From: DASUBV01 sp035532295
GTDB taxonomy: Bacteria > Actinomycetota > Actinomycetes > Streptosporangiales > Streptosporangiaceae
Length of the DNA stretch: 35,570 bases
Assembly (NCBI GenBank): GCA_035532295.1
Contig: DATKRH010000139.1
Location: 1 to 35,570 of the forward strand
Reading direction: 5' to 3'
Shown here: piece by piece, positions 1-7,244 of the stretch
Position numbering within the stretch: position 1 is the first letter of the stretch
How the letters are laid out: every line of letters begins with the position of its first letter
Position numbers and translations under genes: made by a program
The notes under the pieces: model-generated
What the model was told of the DNA's origin: nothing
Database searches by the model: none
What the model saw: the letters and a program-made list of their open reading frames with translations, nothing else

Positions 1-1
1 C

Positions 2-238
2 ACCCGCCTCGGCGCGGCGTGGACCCGCCAGTACGGCGGCGCCCCGGACGCCGAGCCCACCCGGCTGGCGGTGACAGACATGGCCCGGCTCGAACTGGCG
101 ACAGTCGCCATCTGGCCGACCATGACCAGCCTTCCGGAGCAACTGCGGGCGCCCACCGCACGGCTGACCGCGTGGTCGTTGTGGATGAACCGGGCGGGTA
201 ACCGGCCCGGCGCCCGCGTGGCGCGACCAGGGCAGTGA
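2..238 (+). CDS. C-terminal fragment of an unidentified protein (5' end outside window)
   Basis: The reading frame is open from the window edge to a TGA at 236-238 and gives 78 residues. Third codon positions are almost all G or C, which marks it as real coding sequence rather than a shadow frame. The visible part contains AVTDMARLELATVAIWPTM followed by an Arg/Ala-rich tail, with no motif I recognise. The start lies upstream of the window. A strong hairpin follows 25 bases after the stop, so the transcription unit may end there. Function unknown. Confidence 0.6.
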   Translation, partial: TRLGAAWTRQYGGAPDAEPTRLAVTDMARLELATVAIWPTMTSLPEQLRAPTARLTAWSLWMNRAGNRPGARVARPGQ

Positions 239-262
239 CTCAGCGTTATAGCGTGCTGACGT

Positions 263-285
263 CCGGCATCGCGGCCCGATGCCGG
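263..285. terminator. Strong hairpin between the first partial gene and the multicopper oxidase
   Basis: CCGGCATCG (263-271) and CGATGCCGG (277-285) form a perfect 9-bp stem with a 5-base loop. No T-run follows, which is common for actinobacterial terminators. It lies after the stop at 238 and about 40 bases before the ATG at 327, so it could instead be an operator or leader hairpin for the oxidase gene. Confidence 0.4.
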
Positions 286-326
286 GCATCCGCAGCGGGG
301 GCAACGGATGTACGGGGGGGCACGCG

Positions 327-1970
327 ATGGCCGAGAGACTGTCCCGGCGCCAGATGATCCAGTACGGCGCCAGCGCCGCCGCGGTGGGCGCCATAGCCGG
401 GCTCGTGCACCAGCACGCGGCGCAGGACCTGTCGGCCCTGCGTGGCCTCATCGGGCCCGCGCCAGCCCGGCGGCCGCGGGAACTGCCCGCTCCCCGCGTG
501 CTCACCAGCGCCGGCGGACGGCTGAAGGTCAGGCTCACGGCGCAGCGCGGCGTGGTCGACATGGGCGCGCCCCGGCCGGTCAGCACCTATACCTACGACA
601 ACACGGTGCCCGGCTACACCTGGGAAATCCGGCCGGGCGACACCCTGTCGGTGCACTTGAGGAACCGCCTCCCCGCGCTCCCCGGCCCGCCGGTGATGCG
701 GATGGACCGGCCGCACGAGTGGACGACCACCAACCTGCACACCCACGGGCTGCACGTATCGCCGGCGGGCAACGCGGACAACGTCTTCCTGACGATCCCG
801 CCGGGCGAGGATCATCACCTCGAGATCCCGGTGCCAGATGATCACCCGGGCGGGATGTTCTGGTACCACCCGCACCACCACGGCGCGGTCACCCAGCAGC
901 TGCGCGCGGGGATGGCCGGCGCGCTGATCGTCCGCGGCGCCATCGACGAGGTCGAGGAGGTCAGGGCCGCCCGCGAGAAGATCATGGTGCTGCAGTCGAT
1001 CGAGCTCGGCGACGACTACCAGTTACTCGATCCGATCCCGGACCCGACGCCCGAGCAGGCCTTCTTCCCGCGGACGAACGTCCTGTACACGGTCAACGGC
1101 GTGCTCAGCCCCCGGGTCTCCATGTATCCCGGCGAGGTGCAGCGCTGGCGCCTGCTGAACGCGGCGGAGGGCAAGTTCATGTCGCTGCACCTGAAGCGGC
1201 ATGAGTTCCACGTCCTGGCCTGGGATGGCCTGAACCTGGCCGCCCCGCGGCCCACCGACGTGCTCATGCTGTCCTCGGGCAACCGCGCGGAGGTGCTGGT
1301 GCGGGCCGGGCGGCCGGGGCGCTACGACCTGGTGCTGACCCCGGGCTCCAGCCAGCGCCCCAACATCCCGGGGATGCCGCCGTCGGGCTCGCCGTCGCCC
1401 GGCGGGTCGGCAGGCATGGGCAGCATGCCGGGTTTCCCGCGGGTGGTCGGCGAACTGGAGCCCCGGACGATCCTGACTATCGAGGTCTCCGGGCACGGGC
1501 CGCGGATGGGCCTGCCGACCGCCCTGCCCGCCTGGAATCCGCCCATCCTGCCGATTGCCCGGCGCCGCGACTTCGCGTTCACCGTGCGGCGAGCGCCCGA
1601 CAATGAGTTCCTGCACTTCGGGGTCGACGGCATCGCGTTCGACCCGGCCCGGCCGCCCTACCGGCCGGTCCTGGGCACGGCCGAGGAATGGACGCTCCGC
1701 AACGCGTTCGATCCTAAGCTCATGGAACACGCCCATGTTTTCCATATTCACACCAATCCGTTCAAGATTACCAAGCGGAATGGCAAGAAGCTGGACACGC
1801 CCTTGTGGCGCGACACCTATGTGCTGACCAAGAGCGCCGGGGATTCCATTACCTTCGAGTCGAATTTCCTGGACTACACCGGCAAGTTCGTCGAGCACTG
1901 CCACGTGGTGGCGCATGAGGACCTGGGAATGATGTCGGCCGTCGAGGTAATTCCCGGCGGGCCGGCCTGA
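327..1970 (+). CDS. Multicopper oxidase with Tat signal (laccase/bilirubin oxidase/CueO-like)
   Basis: A 547-residue secreted multicopper oxidase, expected to oxidise phenols, bilirubin-like compounds or Cu(I) and reduce O2 to water outside the membrane. All four copper-binding motifs are present in order: HTHGLH near residue 138, HPHHHG near 181, HVFHIHTNPF near 470 and HCHVVAHEDLGMM near 525. The Met in the last motif is the usual T1 axial ligand. The N-terminus carries a twin-arginine signal (SRRQMIQYG, then an Ala/Val/Gly stretch). An in-frame ATG at 279 exists, but the ATG at 327 is preferred because a G-run (314-320) sits six bases upstream and the Tat motif then lies at the usual distance from the start. 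A Met/Gly/Ser/Pro-rich insert around residues 350-375 recalls the Met-rich segment of CueO, but that does not prove cuprous oxidase activity. Substrate unknown. Confidence 0.92.
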   Translation: MAERLSRRQMIQYGASAAAVGAIAGLVHQHAAQDLSALRGLIGPAPARRPRELPAPRVLTSAGGRLKVRLTAQRGVVDMGAPRPVSTYTYDNTVPGYTWEIRPGDTLSVHLRNRLPALPGPPVMRMDRPHEWTTTNLHTHGLHVSPAGNADNVFLTIPPGEDHHLEIPVPDDHPGGMFWYHPHHHGAVTQQLRAGMAGALIVRGAIDEVEEVRAAREKIMVLQSIELGDDYQLLDPIPDPTPEQAFFPRTNVLYTVNGVLSPRVSMYPGEVQRWRLLNAAEGKFMSLHLKRHEFHVLAWDGLNLAAPRPTDVLMLSSGNRAEVLVRAGRPGRYDLVLTPGSSQRPNIPGMPPSGSPSPGGSAGMGSMPGFPRVVGELEPRTILTIEVSGHGPRMGLPTALPAWNPPILPIARRRDFAFTVRRAPDNEFLHFGVDGIAFDPARPPYRPVLGTAEEWTLRNAFDPKLMEHAHVFHIHTNPFKITKRNGKKLDTPLWRDTYVLTKSAGDSITFESNFLDYTGKFVEHCHVVAHEDLGMMSAVEVIPGGPA

Positions 1971-2069
1971 GCGGCGAAGTACTGCGCCGACGCTGCCGTT
2001 GATGTGCTGGCGACCTTCCACGACATCCTCCGCAAGGCGGATCATCGCAGGACCACCGAGGGGAGGACC

Positions 2070-2577
2070 GTGGCGCCATCTGCCGACCCGGTGATCTGCG
2101 CGGCGAGCCGGGCCGACCTGCCCGGCGTTCAGCGGATCTTCGCGCACTACGTGACGGGCAGCGTCGCGACCTTTGAGGAGAGCCCGCCGACCGTGGCCGA
2201 CTGGCAACGGCGGCTCGACGACCTCGCCGGGCTCGGCTTGCCGTTCCTGGTGGCCAGGGACGCCGGCGAGGTGGCCGGGTACGCCTACGCCAGCCCGCGG
2301 GCTCGGCCGCGCCCTGCTCGGCGCGCTGCTGGAGGGCTGCACGGCGGCGGGCGCACGGCAGGTCATCGCCGTCATCGCCGATACGGGGCAGGCGGCGTCC
2401 ACGGCCCTGCACGAAGGCTTCGGCTTCACCCCTGCGGGCCGGCTCACCGCCGTGGGCCGCAAGCACGGCCGGTGGGTGGACACCATCCTGCTGCAGCGTG
2501 ACCTGACCGCCGCCACCTCAGCCGTACCTCACCGAAAGGACCCCGGTCTCGGACTGGCCGGGGCCGGCCCAGGGTAA
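2070..2577 (+). pseudogene. Broken GNAT N-acetyltransferase (phosphinothricin acetyltransferase-like)
   Basis: The first part begins at GTG 2070 behind a GGGAGG Shine-Dalgarno. It reads ADLPGVQRIFAHYV and continues to GYAYASP, the N-terminal half of a PAT/Bar-like acetyltransferase. After about base 2300 the matching sequence continues in the next frame as RGLGRALLGALLEG (the acetyl-CoA-binding motif) and then GRKHGRWVDTILLQRDL. About 20-25 residues normally found between GYAYA and the RGLGRALL motif are missing, and the frame shifts at the same point. This looks like an out-of-frame internal deletion in the gene, although an assembly error would look the same. The intact family acetylates amino groups of small molecules. 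The product here is unlikely to be functional. Confidence 0.75.
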
Positions 2578-2635
2578 GGGAAGGTCAGCGAGCCACGACT
2601 GCTGTAGGTGGCATCGCGCGGCCTGGTTGCCCGCC

Positions 2636-2663
2636 GGCCGGCTGCCGTCGGCCGGCTGCCGTC
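2636..2663. repeat. Exact 14-bp tandem duplication
   Basis: GGCCGGCTGCCGTC occurs at 2636-2649 and again at 2650-2663 with no gap, just upstream of the DUF2252 start. It is probably a slippage duplication; no regulatory role is evident. Confidence 0.6.
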
Positions 2664-2685
2664 ACGATCGGGGGGTCAGTGACTG

Positions 2686-4101
2686 ATGAGAATCTCGCCG
2701 GGCGTCCTCGCCCCGCCGCACGAGGTGCTCAGCCCGCAAGAATGGCACGCGCGCGGCAAGACCCAGCGCCAGGCCGTGGGCCGTTCCAGCCACGCGGGCT
2801 GGGACGCTCCGCCGGAGCGCCCTGACCCGGTCTCCATCCTGGAAACCCAGGCCAAGACCCGGGTGCCGGACCTGGTGCCGATCCGCTACGGCCGGATGCT
2901 GACCTCGCCGTTCGCCTACTACCGCGGCGCCGCCGCCCCGATGGCCTGGGACCTGGCGCACACGCCCACGACGGACCTCCGCGTGCAGTGCTGCGGAGAT
3001 GCGCACCTGCTGAACTTCGGCATGTTCGCCGCGCCCGACCGGCGGCTGGTCTTCGACGTGAACGACTTCGACGAGACCCTGCGCGCCCCGTTCGAGTGGG
3101 ACGTCAAGCGCCTGGCCGCCAGCTTTGCCGTGGCCGCCCGCGACAACGGCTTCAGCGACCGGGCCGCCCACCGGGCGGCCCGCAGTTGCGTGCAGAACTA
3201 CCGCGAGGAGATGCGGCACTACGCGCGGATGCGGTTCCTCAATGTCTGGTACTCCCGGATCGACGTGGACGAGGTATCGAGGCTGTTCGACGCGGTCCAG
3301 CCCAAGAAGGCCGTGCGGCGGCGGCACGCGGACATCAAGAAGGCCCACCGTCGCACCAGCCTGCGGGCCATGACGAAGTTCTGCAATCAGGTCGACGGGG
3401 AGTACCGGATCCGCCCGGATCATCCGGTGATCGTCCGCTTCCCGATCGAGCGCAATCCCGGCATGCTCGACGAGCTGCGCAGCGCCATCGCGGTCTACCA
3501 GGAGACAGTGCAGGTCGACCTGCGCGAGGTGCTGAGCCATTACTACTTCGGTGACTTCGCGCGCAAGGTCGTCGGCGTCGGCTCGGTCGGTACGGAGGCC
3601 TTCATCTTGCTGCTGATGGGCGACCGCGACGACGAGCCGCTGTTCCTGCAGCTCAAGGAGGCGCAGGAATCGGTGCTGGCCCCGTTCGCCGGGCCCAGCG
3701 AATGTGAGCACGAGGGTGAGCGGGTCGTCCGCGGCCAGCGGATGACCCAGGCCGGCACGGACCCGTTCCTGGGCTGGACCAAGGGCATCGCCGCCGACGG
3801 CGTATCGAGCCGGGACTACTACGTTCGCCAGCTGCGGGACATGAAGGGCAGCATGAACGTTCCGGCCATGGATCCAGAGCAGCTCAAGTACTACGCGCGG
3901 CTGTGCGGCTGGGCGCTGGCCCGCGGGCACGCCCGCACCGGCCGGGCCGCGCTGGTCTCTGGCTACCTGGGCAAGAGCGAGGCGTTCGACCACGCCATCG
4001 CGGACTTCGCCCTGGCCTACGCCGACCAGAATCAGCGGGACTACCAGGCCCTGACCGACGCCGTCGCGAGCGGCCGCGTGCATGCGGTGATGGGGCTGTA
4101 G
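2686..4101 (+). CDS. DUF2252 family protein
   Basis: A 471-residue protein matching the DUF2252 family along its length. Recognisable family blocks are RYGRMLTSPFAYYRG (about residues 66-80), CGDAHLLNFG (about 104-113), FDVNDFDETL (about 123-132) and WDVKRLAASFAVAAR. GDAHLLNFG and NDFDE resemble the HGDxHxxN and IDFD catalytic and metal-binding motifs of aminoglycoside-phosphotransferase-type kinases, so a kinase-like fold is plausible. No reaction is established for the family. The ATG at 2686 has a GGGGGG stretch about 12 bases upstream. The gene is convergent with mftF, with 35 bases between the stops, and has no evident functional link to mycofactocin. Confidence 0.88.
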   Translation: MRISPGVLAPPHEVLSPQEWHARGKTQRQAVGRSSHAGWDAPPERPDPVSILETQAKTRVPDLVPIRYGRMLTSPFAYYRGAAAPMAWDLAHTPTTDLRVQCCGDAHLLNFGMFAAPDRRLVFDVNDFDETLRAPFEWDVKRLAASFAVAARDNGFSDRAAHRAARSCVQNYREEMRHYARMRFLNVWYSRIDVDEVSRLFDAVQPKKAVRRRHADIKKAHRRTSLRAMTKFCNQVDGEYRIRPDHPVIVRFPIERNPGMLDELRSAIAVYQETVQVDLREVLSHYYFGDFARKVVGVGSVGTEAFILLLMGDRDDEPLFLQLKEAQESVLAPFAGPSECEHEGERVVRGQRMTQAGTDPFLGWTKGIAADGVSSRDYYVRQLRDMKGSMNVPAMDPEQLKYYARLCGWALARGHARTGRAALVSGYLGKSEAFDHAIADFALAYADQNQRDYQALTDAVASGRVHAVMGL

Positions 4102-4136
4102 GGACGCTGCACCGGCCGGGCGTGGGTCCGCGCTCA

Positions 4137-5585
4137 TCAGCACGGGGAGTTTTCAGTCCGGGCCGCCCGGCGTTTGCGCAGGCCTTCGAAGGGCTGCCAC
4201 GCGATGGCGGGCAGCACGGGCGTGATGAGCCGCTCATGCAGGCAGCCGGCGTAGACCCCGGCGCCGTAGGCCGCCTGGTCGGCGAGCGTCCACGCGGTGA
4301 AGCGCAGCGGGTCACCGTCCCGGTCGCGAGCCCACAGCGCCAGCGGCGGGCCGAGCAGCAGGGAGGCGGCCGCCGCCCGGCGGCCCCAGCGGGTCCGCGC
4401 CCGGCGGCCGCCGGGCCGGGCCGCCGCGAGCAATAGCGCCGGCGCGGCGAACTGCCCGCACCAGCGGCCGGTACCCAGCCAGGTCTGCCCGACGCCGCCC
4501 GCCATGGGCCGGGCGATGCCCTGGGCGGGCAAGCCGTTAGCTCGCAGGCGGCGGCCGAGCAGGGCGGTCGAGGCACCGAACGCGGCGCCGGCCAGCAGCG
4601 GCCGCCGGGCGAGCAGGGCAGCCATCGTGATCGTGGGCCACGGCTGGAGAACCAGCGGCGCGACGGCACCGGGATGACGGCGGGTCAGCGGCGCGGCCGA
4701 GTTGCCGTAGCGGAAGCGGCGGCGCAGCAGGGCCGATCGCGAGGCGGGCTCGGCGTGGGCCACCCGGACGGCCGGGTCGTAACGCACCCGCCAGCCCGCC
4801 TCGATCAGCCGCCAAAGCAGGTCGACGTCCTCGCCGTAGCGCAGCGCCTCGTCGAACCCGTCGCCGATGGCGGCCCGGCGCACCACCAGGGCGGCGGTCG
4901 GTACATAAGCGACCCTGGTCAGCGGCGCTATCCGGGCTGGCCGGTCGCCCAGATCCAGCGGCGAGCGGCCAGGCGCGGCGGCGAGATCGGCGGTGAGATC
5001 GGCGGTGGTCCCCACCACTCGCGGCGCTACCGCCGCGACGAGCGGGTCGGCGAAATGACCGGCCAGGGCATCGATCCAGCCCGGCGGCGGGATACAGTCA
5101 CTGTCGAGGAACGCGACGAACTCGGTGTCGGCCACCCTGAGCGCGGTGTTGCGGGCGGGGCCGGGGCCGCCGTTGACGCGGCGGCGGATCAGCCGGGCGC
5201 CGCGGGCGGCGCAGACGGCGGCCACCGCGGCAGCATCGGCCGACTCATCATCGACGACCAGCACGGGATGCCCGGCTCCGGCCGCGGCCAGGCAGCGGTC
5301 CAGCTCGCGGACGCGATCACGGACGGGCACCACGACGGTGACATCCGGCACGGTGACATCCGGCACCGGGCGGGCGGGCCGGGGATGGGCCATGCCCGTG
5401 TCGGCTAGCCGGCGCGCGAGCGTGGCCCCCGCCGCCGTGGTCACGCGGCCCGCACGCAGCTCGGCCAGCGCCCGGCGGCCGGCCGCGCTCAGCCGCAGGA
5501 CCCGGGCCGGCGACCCACCGAACAGCACGTCGTCGGTGATCTGCCGGGTGTCGGGATCCAGTTCCATCGCCATGCCGAGCGGCAT
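4137..5585 (-). CDS. mftF: MftF, mycofactocin glycosyltransferase (GT2 family)
   Basis: A 482-residue family 2 glycosyltransferase. MftF adds a chain of beta-1,4-linked glucose units to premycofactocin. The N-terminal part (FGGSPARVLRLSAAG, then a hydrophobic region) matches the MftF-specific extension. The GT-A core follows with VTVVVPVRDR, VLVVDDES, the DxD-type FLDSDCIPPPGW and RYGEDVDLLWRL. Alanine-rich hydrophobic segments near the C-terminus suggest membrane association. The start is uncertain: ATG 5585 gives the expected N-terminus, and an in-frame GTG at 5627 is possible, but neither has a good Shine-Dalgarno. It is the last gene of the mycofactocin operon, 113 bases after the SDR stop. 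The gap is full of CTCGCC-type repeats. Confidence 0.9.
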   Translation of the reverse strand: MPLGMAMELDPDTRQITDDVLFGGSPARVLRLSAAGRRALAELRAGRVTTAAGATLARRLADTGMAHPRPARPVPDVTVPDVTVVVPVRDRVRELDRCLAAAGAGHPVLVVDDESADAAAVAAVCAARGARLIRRRVNGGPGPARNTALRVADTEFVAFLDSDCIPPPGWIDALAGHFADPLVAAVAPRVVGTTADLTADLAAAPGRSPLDLGDRPARIAPLTRVAYVPTAALVVRRAAIGDGFDEALRYGEDVDLLWRLIEAGWRVRYDPAVRVAHAEPASRSALLRRRFRYGNSAAPLTRRHPGAVAPLVLQPWPTITMAALLARRPLLAGAAFGASTALLGRRLRANGLPAQGIARPMAGGVGQTWLGTGRWCGQFAAPALLLAAARPGGRRARTRWGRRAAAASLLLGPPLALWARDRDGDPLRFTAWTLADQAAYGAGVYAGCLHERLITPVLPAIAWQPFEGLRKRRAARTENSPC

Positions 5586-5670
5586 GCTCGCGTCGGCCCG
5601 GACACCGAGATCTTCCGGCCGGGCCACCCGCGGCGACTCGCTCGCGGCGCCGCGAGCACCCGGATCGCTC

Positions 5671-5700
5671 GCCCTCGCCCTCGCCCTCGCGCTCGCCCTC
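5671..5700. repeat. GCCCTC hexanucleotide repeat between SDR and mftF
   Basis: Four to five near-perfect copies of GCCCTC (one is GCGCTC) end in the SDR stop codon. Read as protein they would give an Arg-Ala/Glu-Gly low-complexity stretch. It is probably replication slippage in the gap before mftF and may vary between strains. Confidence 0.6.
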
Positions 5701-6493
5701 ACAGGGCCAGTCCGCCATCGACGGGGATCACGGCTCCGGTCATCCCGCTGGCGCCGTCCCCAGCGAGGAAGGCCAGCACCGCGGCGACCTCGGCCGGGTC
5801 CAGCAGGCGCCCGGCCGGCTGCTGGACCGCGAAGGCAGCGGCGTCGGGCAGGCCGTACAGGCGGGCGCTCTCGTCCAGGATGGGGGTCGCGGTCGAGCCG
5901 GGGCTGACCGCGTTCGCCGTGACCCCGGTGCCGCCCAGCTCGACCGCCAGCGCCCGGACGAAGCCGGCCACCCCGGCCTTCGCCGCGCAGTAGGCGGCGA
6001 GCATCGGCAGTCCGCGGGTGGCGGCGGCCGAGGCGACCGCGAGGAACCGGCCGCGGCGCGGCTGCGACCTGCGCAGCAGCGCGGGCACGGCCACCCGGGC
6101 CAGGTTCAGCACCCCGCCGAGGTCGATGTCTAGCACGGCCCGTTCCTGCTCGACCGGGACCTGCCAGGCCGGGACGCCGCCGGCGATGACGCCCGCCGCC
6201 GCGATCGCGGCATCGAGGCCGCCCCACCGCTGCTCGGCCTCTCCCACGGCCGTGGCCAGCGCGCCAGGGTCACGGGTGTCGGCCTGCGCCGCGATGACGC
6301 CCGGGCCGGCCGCCGCGACCACGCGATCCAGCTCCGCGCGGGTCCCCATCGGGTAGGGCAGCGCCGGGTCATCGGCGCAGCCGTCGACGGCGACGACGCG
6401 CCAGCCGCCGGCGGCCAGGGCCGCGACCGTGGCCGCGCCAATGCCCCGCGCCGCGCCCGTGACGAGAGCAACCCGGTCCCCGGCTGGGCTCAT
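5699..6493 (-). CDS. Mycofactocin-associated SDR family oxidoreductase
   Basis: A 264-residue short-chain dehydrogenase/reductase. It has the nucleotide-binding TGAARGIG (residues 12-19), an Asp after beta-2 (VVAVDG) that favours NAD(H), the AAAGVIAGG region, the catalytic Ser in VASAAATRG, the YCAAK motif (Tyr168, Lys172) and NAVSPGSTATPI. Between beta-2 and alpha-3 it carries the extra segment CADDPALPYPMGTRAEL. An insertion of this sort is typical of SDRs linked to mycofactocin, in which the nicotinamide is thought to stay bound and be re-oxidised by mycofactocin. The gene lies inside the operon between mftE and mftF, with AAAGGA about 10 bases before the ATG. Its alcohol substrate cannot be read from the sequence. 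Confidence 0.85.
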   Translation of the reverse strand: MSPAGDRVALVTGAARGIGAATVAALAAGGWRVVAVDGCADDPALPYPMGTRAELDRVVAAAGPGVIAAQADTRDPGALATAVGEAEQRWGGLDAAIAAAGVIAGGVPAWQVPVEQERAVLDIDLGGVLNLARVAVPALLRRSQPRRGRFLAVASAAATRGLPMLAAYCAAKAGVAGFVRALAVELGGTGVTANAVSPGSTATPILDESARLYGLPDAAAFAVQQPAGRLLDPAEVAAVLAFLAGDGASGMTGAVIPVDGGLAL

Positions 6494-6554
6494 GCCCGTT
6501 TTCCTTTCGCTCCTGGCCCGCTAGCGGCCCCCTCATGAATCGCTGGCCGGCAGC

Positions 6555-7244
6555 CTACGGGTCCTCCGCCCGCCACGACCGGACGGTACCCAGCAGGTCC
6601 GCGAGCAACTCCCCCAGCAGCTGCGCGCCCTCGGCGACCGACGCCCCGGCGGGATCCCCGAGCACCCCGTTGGCGCTCACCGCGCGCACCGACGACTCGC
6701 GCAGCGCCGGCATGAGCTCGGCGATCGGCCGGCGGTTTCCCGCCTCGGCCCGGTCCAGGCGGACCCGTGCCGGGTCGAGCGCCAGCTGCAGGGAGGTCTC
6801 GGTCCGGCCCGCGTGCGCGTCGCCGCGCCAGTTCGGCAGCCACGCCAGCACCTCGCGCGACTCGCTCCGCAGCCGCTGTTCGGCCCGCCGCACCACGGTC
6901 GCGTTGCCGCCGTGCGTCGACACCAGCAGTACCCGCGGGAAGGTCCGGGTCGCGGACCGGCACAGCTCGACCAGCAGCAGTTCGAGCGCCTCCTGCCCGA
7001 TGGACAGGGTCCCGGCGAAATCCTGGTGCTCCCCGCTGGATCCGTAGGCCACCGGCGGGGCCACGACCACGTCCGCGCGGGCCCGGGCCAGCCGGGCGCA
7101 GAGCCCGACGGCGAGGTCGGTGTCGGTCGACAGCGGCAGGTGCGGGCCGTGCTGCTCGGTGGACGCGACCGGGACGGCCAGCAGCGCGCCGCGGGCCGCG
7201 AGTTCGCCGGCCTCGGGCGAGGTCAGCCCCGCGAGCTCGGTCAT
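6555..7244 (-). CDS. mftE: MftE, creatininase-family mycofactocin peptidase
   Basis: A 229-residue creatininase-family metallopeptidase. MftE cuts the MftC-modified precursor just before its crosslinked C-terminal Val-Tyr, freeing the small heterocycle that becomes the cofactor. Metal ligands of the family are visible: Glu30 and His32 in STEQHGPHLPL, Asp41, His in GSSGEHQDFAGTL, the STHGGN loop and a Glu in RTETSLQL. The ATG at 7244 overlaps the stop of the upstream OYE-1 gene in an ATGA arrangement, which fixes the start and implies translational coupling. An upstream extension is open but Arg-rich and unlike the family. The SDR follows after 61 bases. Confidence 0.93.
   Translation of the reverse strand: MTELAGLTSPEAGELAARGALLAVPVASTEQHGPHLPLSTDTDLAVGLCARLARARADVVVAPPVAYGSSGEHQDFAGTLSIGQEALELLLVELCRSATRTFPRVLLVSTHGGNATVVRRAEQRLRSESREVLAWLPNWRGDAHAGRTETSLQLALDPARVRLDRAEAGNRRPIAELMPALRESSVRAVSANGVLGDPAGASVAEGAQLLGELLADLLGTVRSWRAEDP

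Noticed and set aside
5586..6227. Long upstream extension of the MftF frame through the SDR gene
   Set aside because: The extension is an antisense-like, Arg/Gly/Ala-rich shadow of the SDR coding sequence. MftF similarity begins near the ATG at 5585.
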